In this document: piece by piece, positions 1 to 12,583 of the stretch
Layout: each line of letters starts with the position of its first letter
How positions within the stretch are numbered: the stretch's first letter is position 1
NCBI GenBank assembly: GCA_026874595.1
Contig: CM049306.1
Span: 63,370,019-63,434,018 of the forward strand
Source: Sipunculus nudus
Taxonomy: Eukaryota; Annelida; Sipuncula; Golfingiida; Sipunculidae
DNA: 64,000 nt
Reading direction: 5' to 3'
Made by a program: the position numbers and the translations under genes
Notes under the pieces: model-generated
Seen by the model: only the letters and a program-made list of their open reading frames with translations
Told to the model about the DNA's origin: nothing
Databases searched by the model: none

Positions 1-232
1 TCTTGCTTTCGAGTTATCAAGCACACTAATGAATTACAAATTTTACTATTTCATGACAAGAAACCAATTTATAAATGAACTACTACTTACCTGCGCAGAG
101 TTTATTGATAAATTTAATTGATTTCTCACTGAAAATTGCTGATAAATTCATGACGAGTATACCCGTCATAGGCACTGGGGGAATCAGAAAATATGACGAG
201 TATACTCGTCATAGGCAGCGAAAGTGTTAATA
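1..232. mobile_element. End of a piggyBac-like DNA transposon (partial)
   Basis: Two copies of an interrupted palindrome, TGACGAGTATACTCGTCA and a one-mismatch version, lie at about 150-169 and 193-212. They are followed by GGCAGCGAAAGTG and then TTAA at 229-232. A TTAA target next to a CACTTTCGCTGCC-like terminus with subterminal palindromes is what piggyBac-type ends look like. The body would lie to the left, outside the window. No transposase is visible, so this could be a non-autonomous copy or another palindromic repeat. Confidence 0.4.
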
Positions 233-651
233 GAAAACCGACAATATGTTCTTTCTGTCCGTTTGTCACTTCCGATTTCCGGCAAGCGTTCGACCTATGG
301 TCGTCTAGTTTATTTTACTGTGTGATTGTATTGATATGTTGACATGTCCGTTAATATATCATTAGGATATTTAAAACCTGCATACATTTAATAAGATTTT
401 TCGATCAACTTAACTTTCATGTAAACATCGGTTAGTGCAATTTTTGAAATCTCAAATGCAAAATTCAAATGAAAAATTCTTTTATAAGGGTGGCAGGTCT
501 GTTAAATGACCCTGTGAATTAATTCTTTTTTTTTTTTTTAGAAATGAAATTGTGCTGAAACGGTTAAACTTGTTAGTTGAATACTGTGCTGAAATTTAAT
601 ATATGTTAATTTTAAGAATTTTACACAATGTCTCTTTCAATGCAAAGAAAA

Positions 652-735
652 GGACAGTCGCGTGGTAAAACACTTTGCTCTCTCCACTGGCGACCCCGGT
701 TCTATCTCAGTTGGAAAGTGCTTTATAAGTTATTA
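652..735 (+). mobile_element. Partial tRNA-derived SINE-like sequence
   Basis: The stretch beginning ggacagtcgcgtggtaaaac and running through ctctctcc to ggcgaccccggttctatctc resembles the tRNA-like head of the better preserved copy at 16926. Its B-box equivalent (ggttctatctc) is decayed, and no tail is seen. Confidence 0.45.
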
Positions 736-1054
736 CAACTAGTAGTACAACCCATGTAAAATGATTTTTTTTTTATAATTTTTATTTCAGACTGAATGCT
801 TCTACGACAGATAACATACAAAAGTGAGGAGAAGCTCACATCTGTCAGGTGTTTAAATATTCTGACTTTGCTTCCAAGAAGACAGAATCAGTATATATAT
901 TTAGAGGTCCATAAATTAACTGTGTCATCAGAGGATAGACTTAGGCCTGTTGGTATCACTTTCTATTGAATGAAAATGAGGTTATCCATACGATAAACAC
1001 GTGCAGTATTTTATTAGAAAGAAATCATAACCTGTCGCTAATGAATTAGGGTGA

Positions 1055-1175
1055 ATTTCTTTGTTTCTGGCAAGATTTCAATATTATGACACTGAGTCAT
1101 CAACAGGGCTCAAACCGTGAACCCTCAACTCTAACTGCGAGGTTCAACGCTAACCACAAGGCTAAGCCCCATCCC
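1055..1175 (-). mobile_element. tRNA-derived SINE-like sequence
   Basis: On the minus strand the order is ggggcttagccttgtggttagcg (A-box-like) and then ggttcacggtttgagccctg (B-box-like, close to GGTTCRANNCC). The spacing suits a tRNA-type internal RNA polymerase III promoter. The sequence does not fold convincingly as a functional tRNA, so a SINE relic is more likely than a tRNA gene. Confidence 0.45.
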
Positions 1176-1179
1176 TGTA

Positions 1180-3062
1180 TATGCTACGTTTGACACATGA
1201 CCGAATCAGCACACTTGTAGATACCTGTGCAGTAAGTAGGTTGTTGTCGATACCTCTTGCACTTTACATGCTCCTTTGGTAATGTGGTAGTGGATCCTTA
1301 ATAATAAGCGTACCGGTACATTTTTTTGCATTTCCTGTCTTAAAATTATTAATTTTCTTACAAAATGCACATTTTTTATAAATGTAGTACTTACACGTTT
1401 TTTTAGAAAAAAAAAGAAATATTAAGAATATTTATTTGAAAATAAAGAAAAGTTACCCTGTGCAGAAGCTGCAAACTTGTAGATCGCTCTGAGCCTTGCA
1501 CATAAGAACTGATAATAACCGATAGTTAGTCAGTTGGAATTGCGTGTGTTTTTTTCCAGAAGAAAGCGCTCTTCCTGCTAAATCTAAAAGAAATATTCCG
1601 GCATAGGTTATAAAACATATGCCGGCAATATTATATGTTCCGATTATACTAGCGAGGTTTACATGAAATTTAAGTTGATAATTTGATCGTAAAATCTTAT
1701 TAAATGTATGCAGGTTTAAGTTATTCTAGTGATATGTTTACGGACAAATAAAGTTCCTAAATGTATTCTAGATTTTGACATATAAGTTTCTTGCACGCAT
1801 CACCTCTTCAAAGCAAGTACATTTGTTTGCATGCAAATAAAGAGAAATTAAAAAAGAAATAAGAAATATTGCAATAAAAAACTGTTCTGCTATTCAGGCA
1901 TCAAATGCATGACAAAACAGACAATCCTAGCCTAGCAAATGACACTTTCATCTGATTGCAATCATTATTACTGTGCAGAACTCAAATATTTTTTTGCTGT
2001 TTACTGAGCCATTTTAATGCCAACAAACTAGAATTCATTCACAAAGTCAACATACAAACTTGAATCCTTATAAATGAATTTTTCGACCCCAAAAACATAG
2101 AAATATAAAGTGCAACTGCAATGCATTCTAGGACAGCTATAACCGGATTTATTGATATTTTATAATCCGGCGGCCATCTTGGCCGCCATCTTGGATTTTA
2201 ACCAAGATAGGGTGAATTCCGCTTGGCTCTATATCTGAAAATATGGAGTATGGTTTGGAAAACTATAATGCTTAGTTTCATGCTTCTTTAATTTTGTTGC
2301 ACAATTCTTCTCATAAAATGAGAAGTAATGAACGGCTTGGAGTTTAGACCCCTATATAAGTAATCAATATTAATACTCGGTATTTATTTTCAGTTGGTAT
2401 GGTTTAGTCTGAGATTCAGAACGAAAAGTAAAATGTTCATGTGGCCAGGCATTACCAACCCACTGTGTGAAGGCTGGAGCTTGGCATCCAGGATCATGAA
2501 AGATCCACTTTTCCAATGTTTCGCCTTCTCGCGCGAGTCATCTGACTTAACGCCTGTTGTTTCGTTGTCGTCAGTCAGGTGACCGATATCTCTGACGATC
2601 ACACTTGACACTGGGACATTCTTTATTTTCCTTTTTCATTTATCATCTGTCTCTGAGTCCATTAGAGCTGGTCTTATTACAGGACAGAGAGGCATTAACG
2701 AAAAAGGGGTTGATAAAGGGAAAAAAATATAGCTGGTGTTGACATGACGTGACTTATATGTTGGGGGGGAACTGCGTGATAACATGAACGGTGTCTGCTG
2801 AATCTTTAGCCTCAGCTGTGAGGACCAATCACTGACACCGCTCAACCTCTCTCCCACGCACACGTTATAAATTTCACCGTCTCACGGCCATCAGCGTTTA
2901 TGCACTTGTCCCACAGTTCGTCTAAGGAAACCGGAAACATAAGCTCACTCTCTTTACAAAATAATAAAACGATATTAAAATTGATCACATACGTCCATGA
3001 CACAGCAATGTAATATAATTATTAATTATCATATTGTTAATTGGTCCAATAAATATATATAT
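1180..3062. other. Unassigned AT-rich DNA
   Basis: No supported gene is seen. Short ORFs near 2390-2863 show no domain or splice support. A notable local motif is the doubled GCCATCTTGGCCGCCATCTT near 2170-2200, two YY1-type core sites. The rest is ordinary AT-rich intergenic or intronic sequence. Confidence 0.5.
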
Positions 3063-3901
3063 TGTTACAGATGTCTCTTTTATTGTATGTGTATGTGCAG
3101 CGCTAGCATTGGCCGTTGCCATGACGGCATAGCTCGGTCCACGCGTGTTGTCTGACGTGTAAACAGCGGTCGTGCTACTCTAGGGTTTTCTCGCCTGGCC
3201 GAGCCGGGCCGGCCCATGTGTGAACTCTGTTATATAGAAACACAACGATGTTGTTCTGGATGTTTCCTGTAATGCGTGTGTACTGTGTATCATGTTAGGT
3301 TCTTTGGATAGTTCGGGAAATGGAGAGTTCTCGGCTTGAGGTGAAAGTTTTAAATAAGGGGCTGTGTTTTAGAGAGGAGAGAAATATTCCACAGAAGCGT
3401 GTAAGTCAGTTGTGGACCTTTTCAGATAAGTGCGGCAGTTACAGATTTTCTTCTAAATGTGTAACGAATTTTATATAGTCTTCAGTTTACCTTTCGGATC
3501 ACTGACAGGATTTCACTTTGGATTACAGTATATTGATTTTGTGATTACATTGGACTGTTATTCTCTGAGAAGATTTGTGTGAATGGTTCATCCGTTTATA
3601 CATTGTGACAGTGGTGGTATCCAGGTACTGTGCACTTTGTTTATTAAGCTGTGTGATTGTATTAATTTGCTGTTATACTGTTGTTGTACAGTGTAATTGT
3701 ATTGATTTAGTGTATTGTAATGTTAGGGTTGTTTTAAGAATAAATTATAGTTATTTGTTAACAAAAAACCACTGACATTTTTATTCATTCCCCTAGAAAT
3801 TTTACGCTGACTAGTGTCACAGAATCTGATTTTTTTTATCTCTATAACAATATTTTGGCTCGTCACGACTACATGATCTGTTGATATTAGGTTCCGTAAC
3901 A
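3063..3901. mobile_element. LTR-like element copy 1 (possible solo LTR)
   Basis: The segment starts TGTTACAG and ends CCGTAACA, so it has TG...CA ends with short inverted repeats, and it lies between TA-rich flanks. Internally it shares an ordered set of blocks with the copy at 3974: gatgtctctt, gcgctagca, gggccggccca, gtctgacgtgta, a ttaaataagggg TATA-like block, gagagaaatattcca and ttatttgttaaca. About 330 bases near 3430-3740 are absent from copy 2. No gag or pol is seen nearby, so a solo LTR of an unidentified LTR retrotransposon is the best reading. Confidence 0.55.

Positions 3902-3902
<1 letters not shown>

Positions 3903-3968
<66 letters not shown>
3903..3968. repeat. (TA)n microsatellite
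   Basis: About 33 TA dinucleotides lie between the two LTR-like copies. The YIYIYI-type ORF across it is a repeat artefact. Confidence 0.95.
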
Positions 3969-3972
<4 letters not shown>

Positions 3973-3973
3973 T

Positions 3974-4481
3974 TATTACAGATGTCTCTTTAATTGTGTG
4001 CAGCGGTCTTGCATGTGTCTATGTAGCGCTAGCAGTGTCAGTTTCCATGGGAGTCGCGCGGGCCGGGCCGGCCCACCCGTGGGGTCTGACGTGTAGAAAC
4101 ACAGCGCTCATGATGATCTGGAACTTTCTTGGCTGGTCGCGCTCTATGAGAGCGTGTCTTGTAATGATCTTTGGGCGTGTGTATTATGTATTGTTGGGTT
4201 CTTTCGATTGTTCATGAAAGAGAAGTTTCTAGAATTTTCGGATGAAAAGTTATAAATAGGGGATGTGTTTTAGAGCCGATGGGATTGAGAGAGAAATATT
4301 CCAACGGACACGGAAGAGTGTGAGTCAGTTTATAATTATTTGTTAACAGAAAAAACACTGACTTCTTTAAACATTCCTCTAGACATTTCACGCTGCCCAG
4401 TGTTACAGAATCTGATTTTTATTTATCTCCATAACGAAATTTATGCTCGTCAGGACTACGTGATCTGTTGATTGTTCCGTG

Positions 4482-4484
<3 letters not shown>
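3974..4484. mobile_element. LTR-like element copy 2 (possible solo LTR)
   Basis: This is a diverged copy of 3063-3901, beginning TATTACAG and ending near GTTCCGTGA. It keeps a clear TATAAATAGGGG box (about 4252-4264), the gggccgggccggccca GC block and the terminal block gatctgttgattgttccg. It is about 511 bases long against 839 for copy 1, through loss of one internal block or gain of that block in copy 1. It is flanked on both sides by (TA)n. Confidence 0.55.

Positions 4485-4532
<48 letters not shown>
4485..4532. repeat. (TA)n microsatellite
   Basis: Uninterrupted AT dinucleotides immediately after LTR-like copy 2. Another short (TA)n run lies at 4711-4740. Confidence 0.95.
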
Positions 4533-4534
<2 letters not shown>

Positions 4535-4707
4535 GATAAAAATGGATAAATCGAGAGTCAAATTATCATAAAAAAATAGTTACATAGAACGAAGCAAAGA
4601 TAAAGATAACCGAGTGGCCCCTGGAGCCCAAGCCGTGACCACCTCCCCTTGCTTCGCTAATGTCGGTAATTTAAGCCGGCACTCAAATTTGTCAAGCTAT
4701 AACCATT

Positions 4708-4740
<33 letters not shown>

Positions 4741-4743
<3 letters not shown>

Positions 4744-5568
4744 TATATAATTTACCACACACCAAACTGTTCCACACATCTTGGGTATTTTATTAGCGTT
4801 CTTGTGTGTTGGACTCATAAGTATTTGCACTTGAGGCGTTGCAGACGTGAAGCAAATGATCCAAAAATTGAAAGTTTGTGCACAATCCTGACATATACCC
4901 ATGTCCTCATTCAGACTTTGAAGAATATTGGCACAACAAGTTTGTCAGAACCATGTCAGACATGTTGGTGCTTTGTCCATGGTATGTCCCCTTTTCCAAT
5001 AAATCAAGACACAACGGATAGCTATTCTCCGCAAATGCAGAGTCAATGGACTATATTTGCATCTATATTGTACTTGGTAAAAACGTGTCACTTGGTAAAT
5101 TTGGGGTTGTTATCTACATTTTGTTAAATTTCAGGTTTCTTTTTAACCTTTACTTTTTAAAAATTAAACATATGTGCATGACCTCCAGATACATTATCTC
5201 ATCATGCAAAATTTGAATATAATTAGATGAACAAGTTCTTCTGAATCGTCACATAAAACTCATGAAAATGATTTTTGAAAGGTTTTGGCGTCACTATGCC
5301 TGTTAACTAGGTTTTGTTCTCGGTATGGTTACCAGATTGTTAGCTTGCCATCTTTTGCTGATGTATAAACTGGGTATAATCAACTTGTTAACTTCTATAC
5401 TCATCTGATATATTAGGATCTCAGGACTTTCTCTTAGGTTTAGATTAATATTTTTTTTTTTAATTTTTCCCCCCATAATTTTACCAAAATGCTGCCTTTT
5501 GGCCATGGCTGATTGTTTATTCTTGTCGCCAGTTTGATATTTTTTATTTATTTTTTATTTATCATTTA

Positions 5569-5570
<2 letters not shown>
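4741..5570. other. Unassigned DNA
   Basis: A 107-codon ORF at 4804-5127 has no recognisable domain, no splice context and no bias I can defend as coding. Nothing else stands out. Confidence 0.4.
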
Positions 5571-5606
<36 letters not shown>

Positions 5607-5618
5607 ATTATTATTATT
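5571..5618. repeat. (TTA)n microsatellite
   Basis: About 15 imperfect ATT/TTA trinucleotides within AT-rich sequence. Confidence 0.95.
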
Positions 5619-5934
5619 TTCTTGTTGTTAGTGTAAATATGAATATGTATGGGAATGATAAAATCATGAAATTTACATGTCATTCATTGCAGGATTGTGC
5701 TTTTATAATCCTTTTATTGTTGTCAGATCATTTCTTGAAACCTCCTGGGTGGGTTCATCCTGAATACTTTTGTCGTGTTAATTAGGCCTTATCTGATTGT
5801 TATTTTCTAACTCATTTTATCATCTAATGTCTTAAGACTCCCTCTAAAGTGTGTAAGCTACATATCATAACACATCCAACAAAAGCAAACACACCTACGC
5901 GGATATTCGAGTCAACAGGCCGGAGTTTCCATAG

Positions 5935-8900
5935 TTACAAACAGTAATGTAAGAATCGAGTCCGGAATTAGACTCGAGTCTACTGTTTATAAGGACTCGG
6001 ACTCACACTCAAACTATAGGGTCCTGTACTCGGATTCACACTCGAAATAAAGGGTCCTGTACTCGGACTCACACTTGAACTATAGGGTCCTGGACTCGGA
6101 CTCACACTTGGACTATAGGGTCCTGGACATGGACTCACACTCGAACTATAGGGTCCTGGACTCGGACTCACACTCGAACTATAGGGTCCTGGACACGGAC
6201 TCACACTTGAACTATAGGGTCCTGGACTCGGACTCATACTTGGACTATAGGGTCCTGGACATGGACTCACACTCGAACTATAGGGTCCAGGACTCGGACT
6301 CACACTCGAACTATAGGGTCCTGGACTCGGATTCACACTCGAACTATAGGGTCCTGTACTCGGACTCACACTTGTACTATAGGGTCTTGGACTCGGACTC
6401 ACACTTGAACTATAGGGTCCTGGACTCGGACTCACACTCGAAGTATAGGGTCCTGGACTCGGACTCACACTTGAACAATAGGGTCCTGGACTCGGACTCA
6501 CACTTGGACTAAGGGTCCAGGACCCTATAGTCCAAGTATGAGTCAGAGTCCAGGACTTTATAAATTTATAAAGTTACAAACAGTAATGTAAGAATCGAGT
6601 CCGGAATTAGACTTGAGTCTACTGTTTATAAGGACTCGGACTCACACTCAAACTATAGGGTCCTGGACTCGGATTCACACTCGAACTAAAGGGTCCTGTA
6701 CTCGTGTGAGTACGAGTCCAGTGTGAGTACGAGTCCTGGACTCGGACTCACACTCGAAGTATAGGGTCCTGGACTCGTACTCACACTTGAACTATAGGGT
6801 CCTGGACTCGGACTCACACTTGTACTATAGGGTCTTGGACTCGGACCCACACTTGAACTATAGGGTCCTGGACTCGGACTCACACTCGAACTATAGGGTC
6901 CTGTACTCGGACTCACACTTGTACTATAGGGTCTTGGACTCGGACTCACACTTGAACTATAGGGTCCTGGACTCGGACTCACACTTAAACTATAGGGTCC
7001 TGGACTCGGACTCACACTTGGACTAAGGGTCCAGGACCCTATAGTCCAAGTATGAGTCAGAGTCCAGGACTTTATAAATTTATAAAGTTACAAACAGTAA
7101 TGTAAGAATCGAGTCCGGAATTAGACTTGAGTCTACTGTTTATAAGGACTCGGACTCACACTCAAACTATAGGGTCCTGGACTCGGATTCACACTCGAAC
7201 TAAAGGGTCCTGTACTCGTGTGAGTACGAGTCCAGTGTAAGTACGAGTCCTGGACTCGGACTCACACTCGAAGTATAGGGTCCTGGACTCGTACTCACAC
7301 TTGAACTATAGGGTCCTGGACTCGGAATCACACTTGGACTAAGGGTCCTGGACTCAGACTCACACTCGAAGTATAGGGTCCTGGACACGTACTCACACTT
7401 GAACTATAGGATCCTGGACTCGGACTCATACTTGGACTATAGGGTCCTGGGCTCGTACTCACACTTGGACTATAGGGTCCTGGACTCGTACTCACACTTG
7501 GACTATAGGGTCCTGCACTCGTACTCACACTTGGACTATAGGATCCTGGACTCGGACTCACACTTGGACTATAGGGTCCTGGACTCGGACTCACACTCGA
7601 AGTATAGGGTCCTGGACTCGGACTCACACTTGTACTATAGGGTCCTGGACTCGTACTCACACTTGGACTAAAGGGTTCTGGACTCGGACTCACACTTGGA
7701 CTATAGGGTCCTGGACTAGGACTCACACTCGGACTATAGGGTCCTGGACTAGGACTCACACTTGAACTATAGGGTCCTTGACTCGTACTCACACTTGGAC
7801 TATAGGGCCCTGGACTCGTACTAACACTTGGACTATAGGTCCTGGGCTCGTACTCACACTCGAAGTATAGGGTCCTGGACTCGGACTCACACTTGAACAA
7901 TAGGGTCCTGGACTCGGACTCACACTTGGACTAAGGGTCCAGGACCCTATAGTCCAAGTATGAGTCAGAGTCCAGGACTTTATAAATTTATAAAGTTACA
8001 AACAGTAATGTAAGAATCGAGTCCGGAATTAGACTTGAGTCTACTGTTTATAAGGACTCGGACTCACACTCAAACTATAGGGTCCTGGACTCTGATTCAC
8101 ACTCGAACTAAAGGGTCCTGTACTCGTGTGAGTACGAGTCCAGTGTGAGTACGAGTCCTGGACTCGGACTCACACTCGAAGTATAGGGTCCTGGACTCGT
8201 ACTCACATTTGAACTATAGGGTCCTGGACTCGGACTCACACTTGTACTATAGGGTCTTGGACTCGGACCCACACTTGAACTATAGGGTCCTGGACTCGGA
8301 CTCACACTCGAACTATAGGGTCCTGTACTCGGACTCACACTTGTACTATAGGGTCTTGGACTCGGACTCACACTTGAACTATAGGGTCCTGGACTCGGAC
8401 TCACACTTAAACTATAGGGTCCTGGACTCGGACTCACACTTGGACTAAGGGTCCAGGACCCTATAGTCCAAGTATGAGTCAGAGTCCAGGACTTTATAAA
8501 TTTATAAAGTTACAAACAGTAATGTAAGAATCGAGTCCGGAATTAGACTTGAGTCTACTGTTTATTAGGACTCCGACTCACACTCAAACTATAGGGTCCT
8601 GGACTCGGATTCACACTCGAACTAAAGGGTCCTGTACTCGTGTGAGTACGAGTCCAGTGTAAGTACGAGTCCTGGACTCGGACTCACACTCGAAGTATAG
8701 GGTCCTGGACTCGTACTCACACTTGAACTATAGGGTCCTGGACTCGGAATCACACTTGGACTAAGGGTCCTGGACTCAGACTCACACTCGAAGTATAGGG
8801 TCCTGGGCTCGTACTCACACTTGGACTATAGGGTCCTGGACTCGTACTCACACTTGGACTATAGGGTCCTGCACTCGTACTCACACTTGGACTATAGGAT

Positions 8901-11900
8901 CCTGGACTCGGACTCACTCTTGGACTATAGGGTCCTGGACTCGGACTCACACTCGAAGTATAGGGTCCTGGACTCGGACTCACACTTGTACTATAGGGTC
9001 CTGGACTCGTACTCACACTTGGACTAAAGGGTTCTGGACTCGGACTCTCACTTGGACTATAAAGTCCTGGAATCGGAAACACACTTGGACTATAGGGTCC
9101 TGGACTCTGACTCATACTTATACTAAAGGGTCCTGGACTCGTACTCACACTTGGACTATAGGTCCTGGACTCTGACTCACACTTGGACTATAGGGTCCTG
9201 GACTAGGACTCACACTTGGACTATAGGGTCCTGGACTCGTACTCACACTTGAACTATAGGGTCCTGGACTCGGAATCACACTTGGACTAAGGGTCCTGGA
9301 CTCAGACTCACACTCGAAGTATAGGGTCCTGGACACGTACTCACACTTGAACTATAGGATCCTGGACTCGGACTCATACTTGGACTATAGGGTCCTGGGC
9401 TCGTACTCACACTTGGACTATAGGGTCCTGGACTCGTACTCACACTTGGACTATAGGGTCCTGCACTCGTACTCACACTTGGACTATAGGATCCTGGACT
9501 CGGACTCACACTTGGACTATAGGGTCCTGGACTCGGACTCACACTCGAAGTATAGGGTCCTGGACTCGGACTCACACTTGTACTATAGGGTCCTGGACTC
9601 GTACTCACACTTGGACTAAAGGGTTCTGGACTCGGACTCACACTTGGACTATAGGGTCCTGGACTAGGACTCACACTCGGACTATAGGGTCCTGGACTAG
9701 GACTCACACTTGAACTATAGGGTCCTTGACTCGTACTCACACTTGGACTATAGGGCCCTGGACTCGTACTAACACTTGGACTATAGGTCCTGGGCTCGTA
9801 CTCACACTCGAAGTATAGGGTCCTGGACTCGGACTCACACTTGAACAATAGGGTCCTGGACTCGGACTCACACTTGGACTAAGGGTCCAGGACCCTATAG
9901 TCCAAGTATGAGTCAGAGTCCAGGACTTTATAAATTTATAAAGTTACAAACAGTAATGTAAGAATCGAGTCCGGAATTAGACTTGAGTCTACTGTTTATA
10001 AGGACTCGGACTCACACTCAAACTATAGGGTCCTGGACTCTGATTCACACTCGAACTAAAGGGTCCTGTACTCGTGTGAGTACGAGTCCAGTGTGAGTAC
10101 GAGTCCTGGACTCGGACTCACACTCGAAGTATAGGGTCCTGGACTCGTACTCACACTTGAACTATAGGGTCCTGGACTCGGACTCACACTTGTACTATAG
10201 GGTCTTGGACTCGGACCCACACTTGAACTATAGGGTCCTGGACTCGGACTCACACTCGAACTATAGGGTCCTGTACTCGGACTCACACTTGTACTATAGG
10301 GTCTTGGACTCGGACTCACACTTGAACTATAGGGTCCTGGACTCGGACTCACACTTAAACTATAGGGTCCTGGACTCGGACTCACACTTGGACTAAGGGT
10401 CCAGGACCCTATAGTCCAAGTATGAGTCAGAGTCCAGGACTTTATAAATTTATAAAGTTACAAACAGTAATGTAAGAATCGAGTCCGGAATTAGACTTGA
10501 GTCTACTGTTTATAAGGACTCCGACTCACACTCAAACTATAGGGTCCTGGACTCGGATTCACACTCGAACTAAAGGGTCCTGTACTCGTGTGAGTACGAG
10601 TCCAGTGTAAGTACGAGTCCTGGACTCGGACTCACACTCGAAGTATAGGGTCCTGGACTCGTACTCACACTTGAACTATAGGGTCCTGGACTCGGAATCA
10701 CACTTGGACTAAGGGTCCTGGACTCAGACTCACACTCGAAGTATAGGGTCCTGGGCTCGTACTCACACTTGGACTATAGGGTCCTGGACTCGTACTCACA
10801 CTTGGACTATAGGGTCCTGCACTCGTACTCACACTTGGACTATAGGATCCTGGACTCGGACTCACTCTTGGACTATAGGGTCCTGGACTCGGACTCACAC
10901 TCGAAGTATAGGGTCCTGGACTCGGACTCACACTTGTACTATAGGGTCCTGGACTCGTACTCACACTTGGACTAAAGGGTTCTGGACTCAGACTCTCACT
11001 TGGACTATAAAGTCCTGGAATCGGAAACACACTTGGACTATAGGGTCCTGGACTCTGACTCATACTTATACTAAAGGGTCCTGGACTCGTACTCACACTT
11101 GGACTATAGGTCCTGGACTCTGACTCACACTTGGACTATAGGGTCCTGGACTAGGACTCACACTTGGACTATAGGGTCCTGGACTAGGACTCACACTTGA
11201 ACTATAGGGTCCTTGACTCGTACTCACACTTGGACTATAGGGCCCTGGACTCGTACTAACACTTGGACTATAGGTCCTGGGCTCGTACTCACACTTGGAC
11301 TATAGGGTCCTGTACTCGTACTCACACTTGGACTATAGGGTCCTGCACTCGTACTCACACTTGGACTATAGGATCCTGGTCTCGGACTCACACTTGGACT
11401 ATAGGCTCCTGGACTCGGACTCACACTCGAAGTATAGGGTCCTGGACTCGGACTCACACTTGTACTATAGGGTCCTGGACTCGTACTCACACTTGGACTA
11501 AAGGGTTCTGGACTCGGACTCTCACTTGGACTATAAAGTCCTGGACTCGTACTCACACTTGGACTATAGGTCCTGGACTCTGACTCACACTTGGACTATA
11601 GGGTCCTGGACTAGGACTCACACTTGGACTATAGGGTCCTGGACTAGGACTCACACTTGAACTATAGGGTCCTTGACTCGTACTCACACTTGGACTATAG
11701 GGCCCTGGACTCGTACTCACACTTGGACAACAGGGTCCTGGACTCGGACTCTCACTTGGACTATAAAGTCCTGGACTCTGACTCACACCTGGACTATAGG
11801 GTCCTGGACTAGGACTCACACTTGGACTATAGGGCCCTGGACTCGGACTCACACTTGAACTATAGGGTCCTGGACTCTGACTCACACTTGGACTATCGGG

Positions 11901-12050
11901 TCCTGGACTCGGACTCACACTTGTAATATAGGGTCCTGGACTTGTACTCACACTTGGACTATAGGGTCCTGGACTCGGACTCACACTTGTACCATAGGGT
12001 CCTGGACTCGTACTCACATTTGGACTAAAGGGTCCTGGACTCGGACTTGC
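5935..12050. repeat. 33-bp minisatellite with higher-order structure
   Basis: About 6.1 kb is made of a 33-bp unit built on actatagggtcctggactcg followed by a gactcacacttgg-type half. Because 33 is a multiple of three and the unit lacks stops in several frames, long ORFs appear on both strands (YRVLDSDSHLD-like on plus, SPSPGPYSSSV-like on minus). These are best treated as repeat artefacts. The array is broken by recurring spacers of about 140 bases near 5942, 6513, 7025, 7932, 8447, 9879 and 10394. Each later spacer carries a unit in reverse orientation plus tttataaatttataaagttacaaacag. Blocks are duplicated at offsets of 1,948 and 1,422 bases. Confidence 0.95.
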
Positions 12051-12199
12051 ATCCCCTCGGACTCTGAGTATAAGATTCGAGAAATAAGTCTGAGCCCTCT
12101 CATGCAAGGAAAACACTGTCACATAATATAAGACTTAATGCATGTGCGTTATATTAACAAAAAACTAAAAGACTGTGTTTGTGTGTGTATATATATTAT

Positions 12200-12583
12200 T
12201 GTTACGAAGACAAATAAATGAGGGGAAAATCCTGGACCGATCCCGTTTTCGAACCCAGGACGGTGCCGTACAAGTCTGGCGAACCAACCGCTTCACTAGC
12301 AAAGCAAGGCTCACTAGCGAGACAGTTCGGTCCGCTTTTATGTCACCCCGTAACACACCCCCTCTTAAGAGCGTTCTGCCATCAGAACAAGACTAATTAT
12401 CCCAGAAGTCACACTTTGGTGAGCTTATTCCCTGGGCCACAAGGTTAATCGTCACTTTAGACGAGCCCCCTTTCTGTTACGAAGGCAAATTGTTGTGGGG
12501 AAAAATCCTGGGCCGATCCGGGAGTCGAACCCAGGTCGGTGGCGCACAAGTCCGGCGAACCAACCGCTTCTATGTCACCCCGT

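Larger units (their letters stand above)
343..1748. repeat. Distant inverted repeat arms, possible TIR element
   Basis: About 90 bases near 343-435, including cctgcatacatttaataag, recur in reverse complement near 1655-1748, starting from tgtccgt-like ends. The arms are diverged. The interior (436-1654) has no recognisable gene. It holds a short SINE-like piece at 652-735 and a tRNA-like SINE at 1055-1175. This may be an old DNA transposon with long terminal inverted repeats, or two independent copies of one dispersed repeat in opposite orientation. Confidence 0.4.

Noticed and set aside
3881-4096. ORFs rich in YIYIYI, also at 4614, 12457, 18399 and 32854
   Set aside because: They are direct translations of (TA)n microsatellites and have no other support.
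4804-5127. 107-codon plus-strand ORF
   Set aside because: No recognisable motif. The length is within what chance allows over 64 kb.
5980-11858. Long minus- and plus-strand ORFs as a real mucin-like or CTD-like protein
   Set aside because: Open frames exist on both strands because the unit is 33 bp long. No signal peptide, splice sites or flanking domains are seen.
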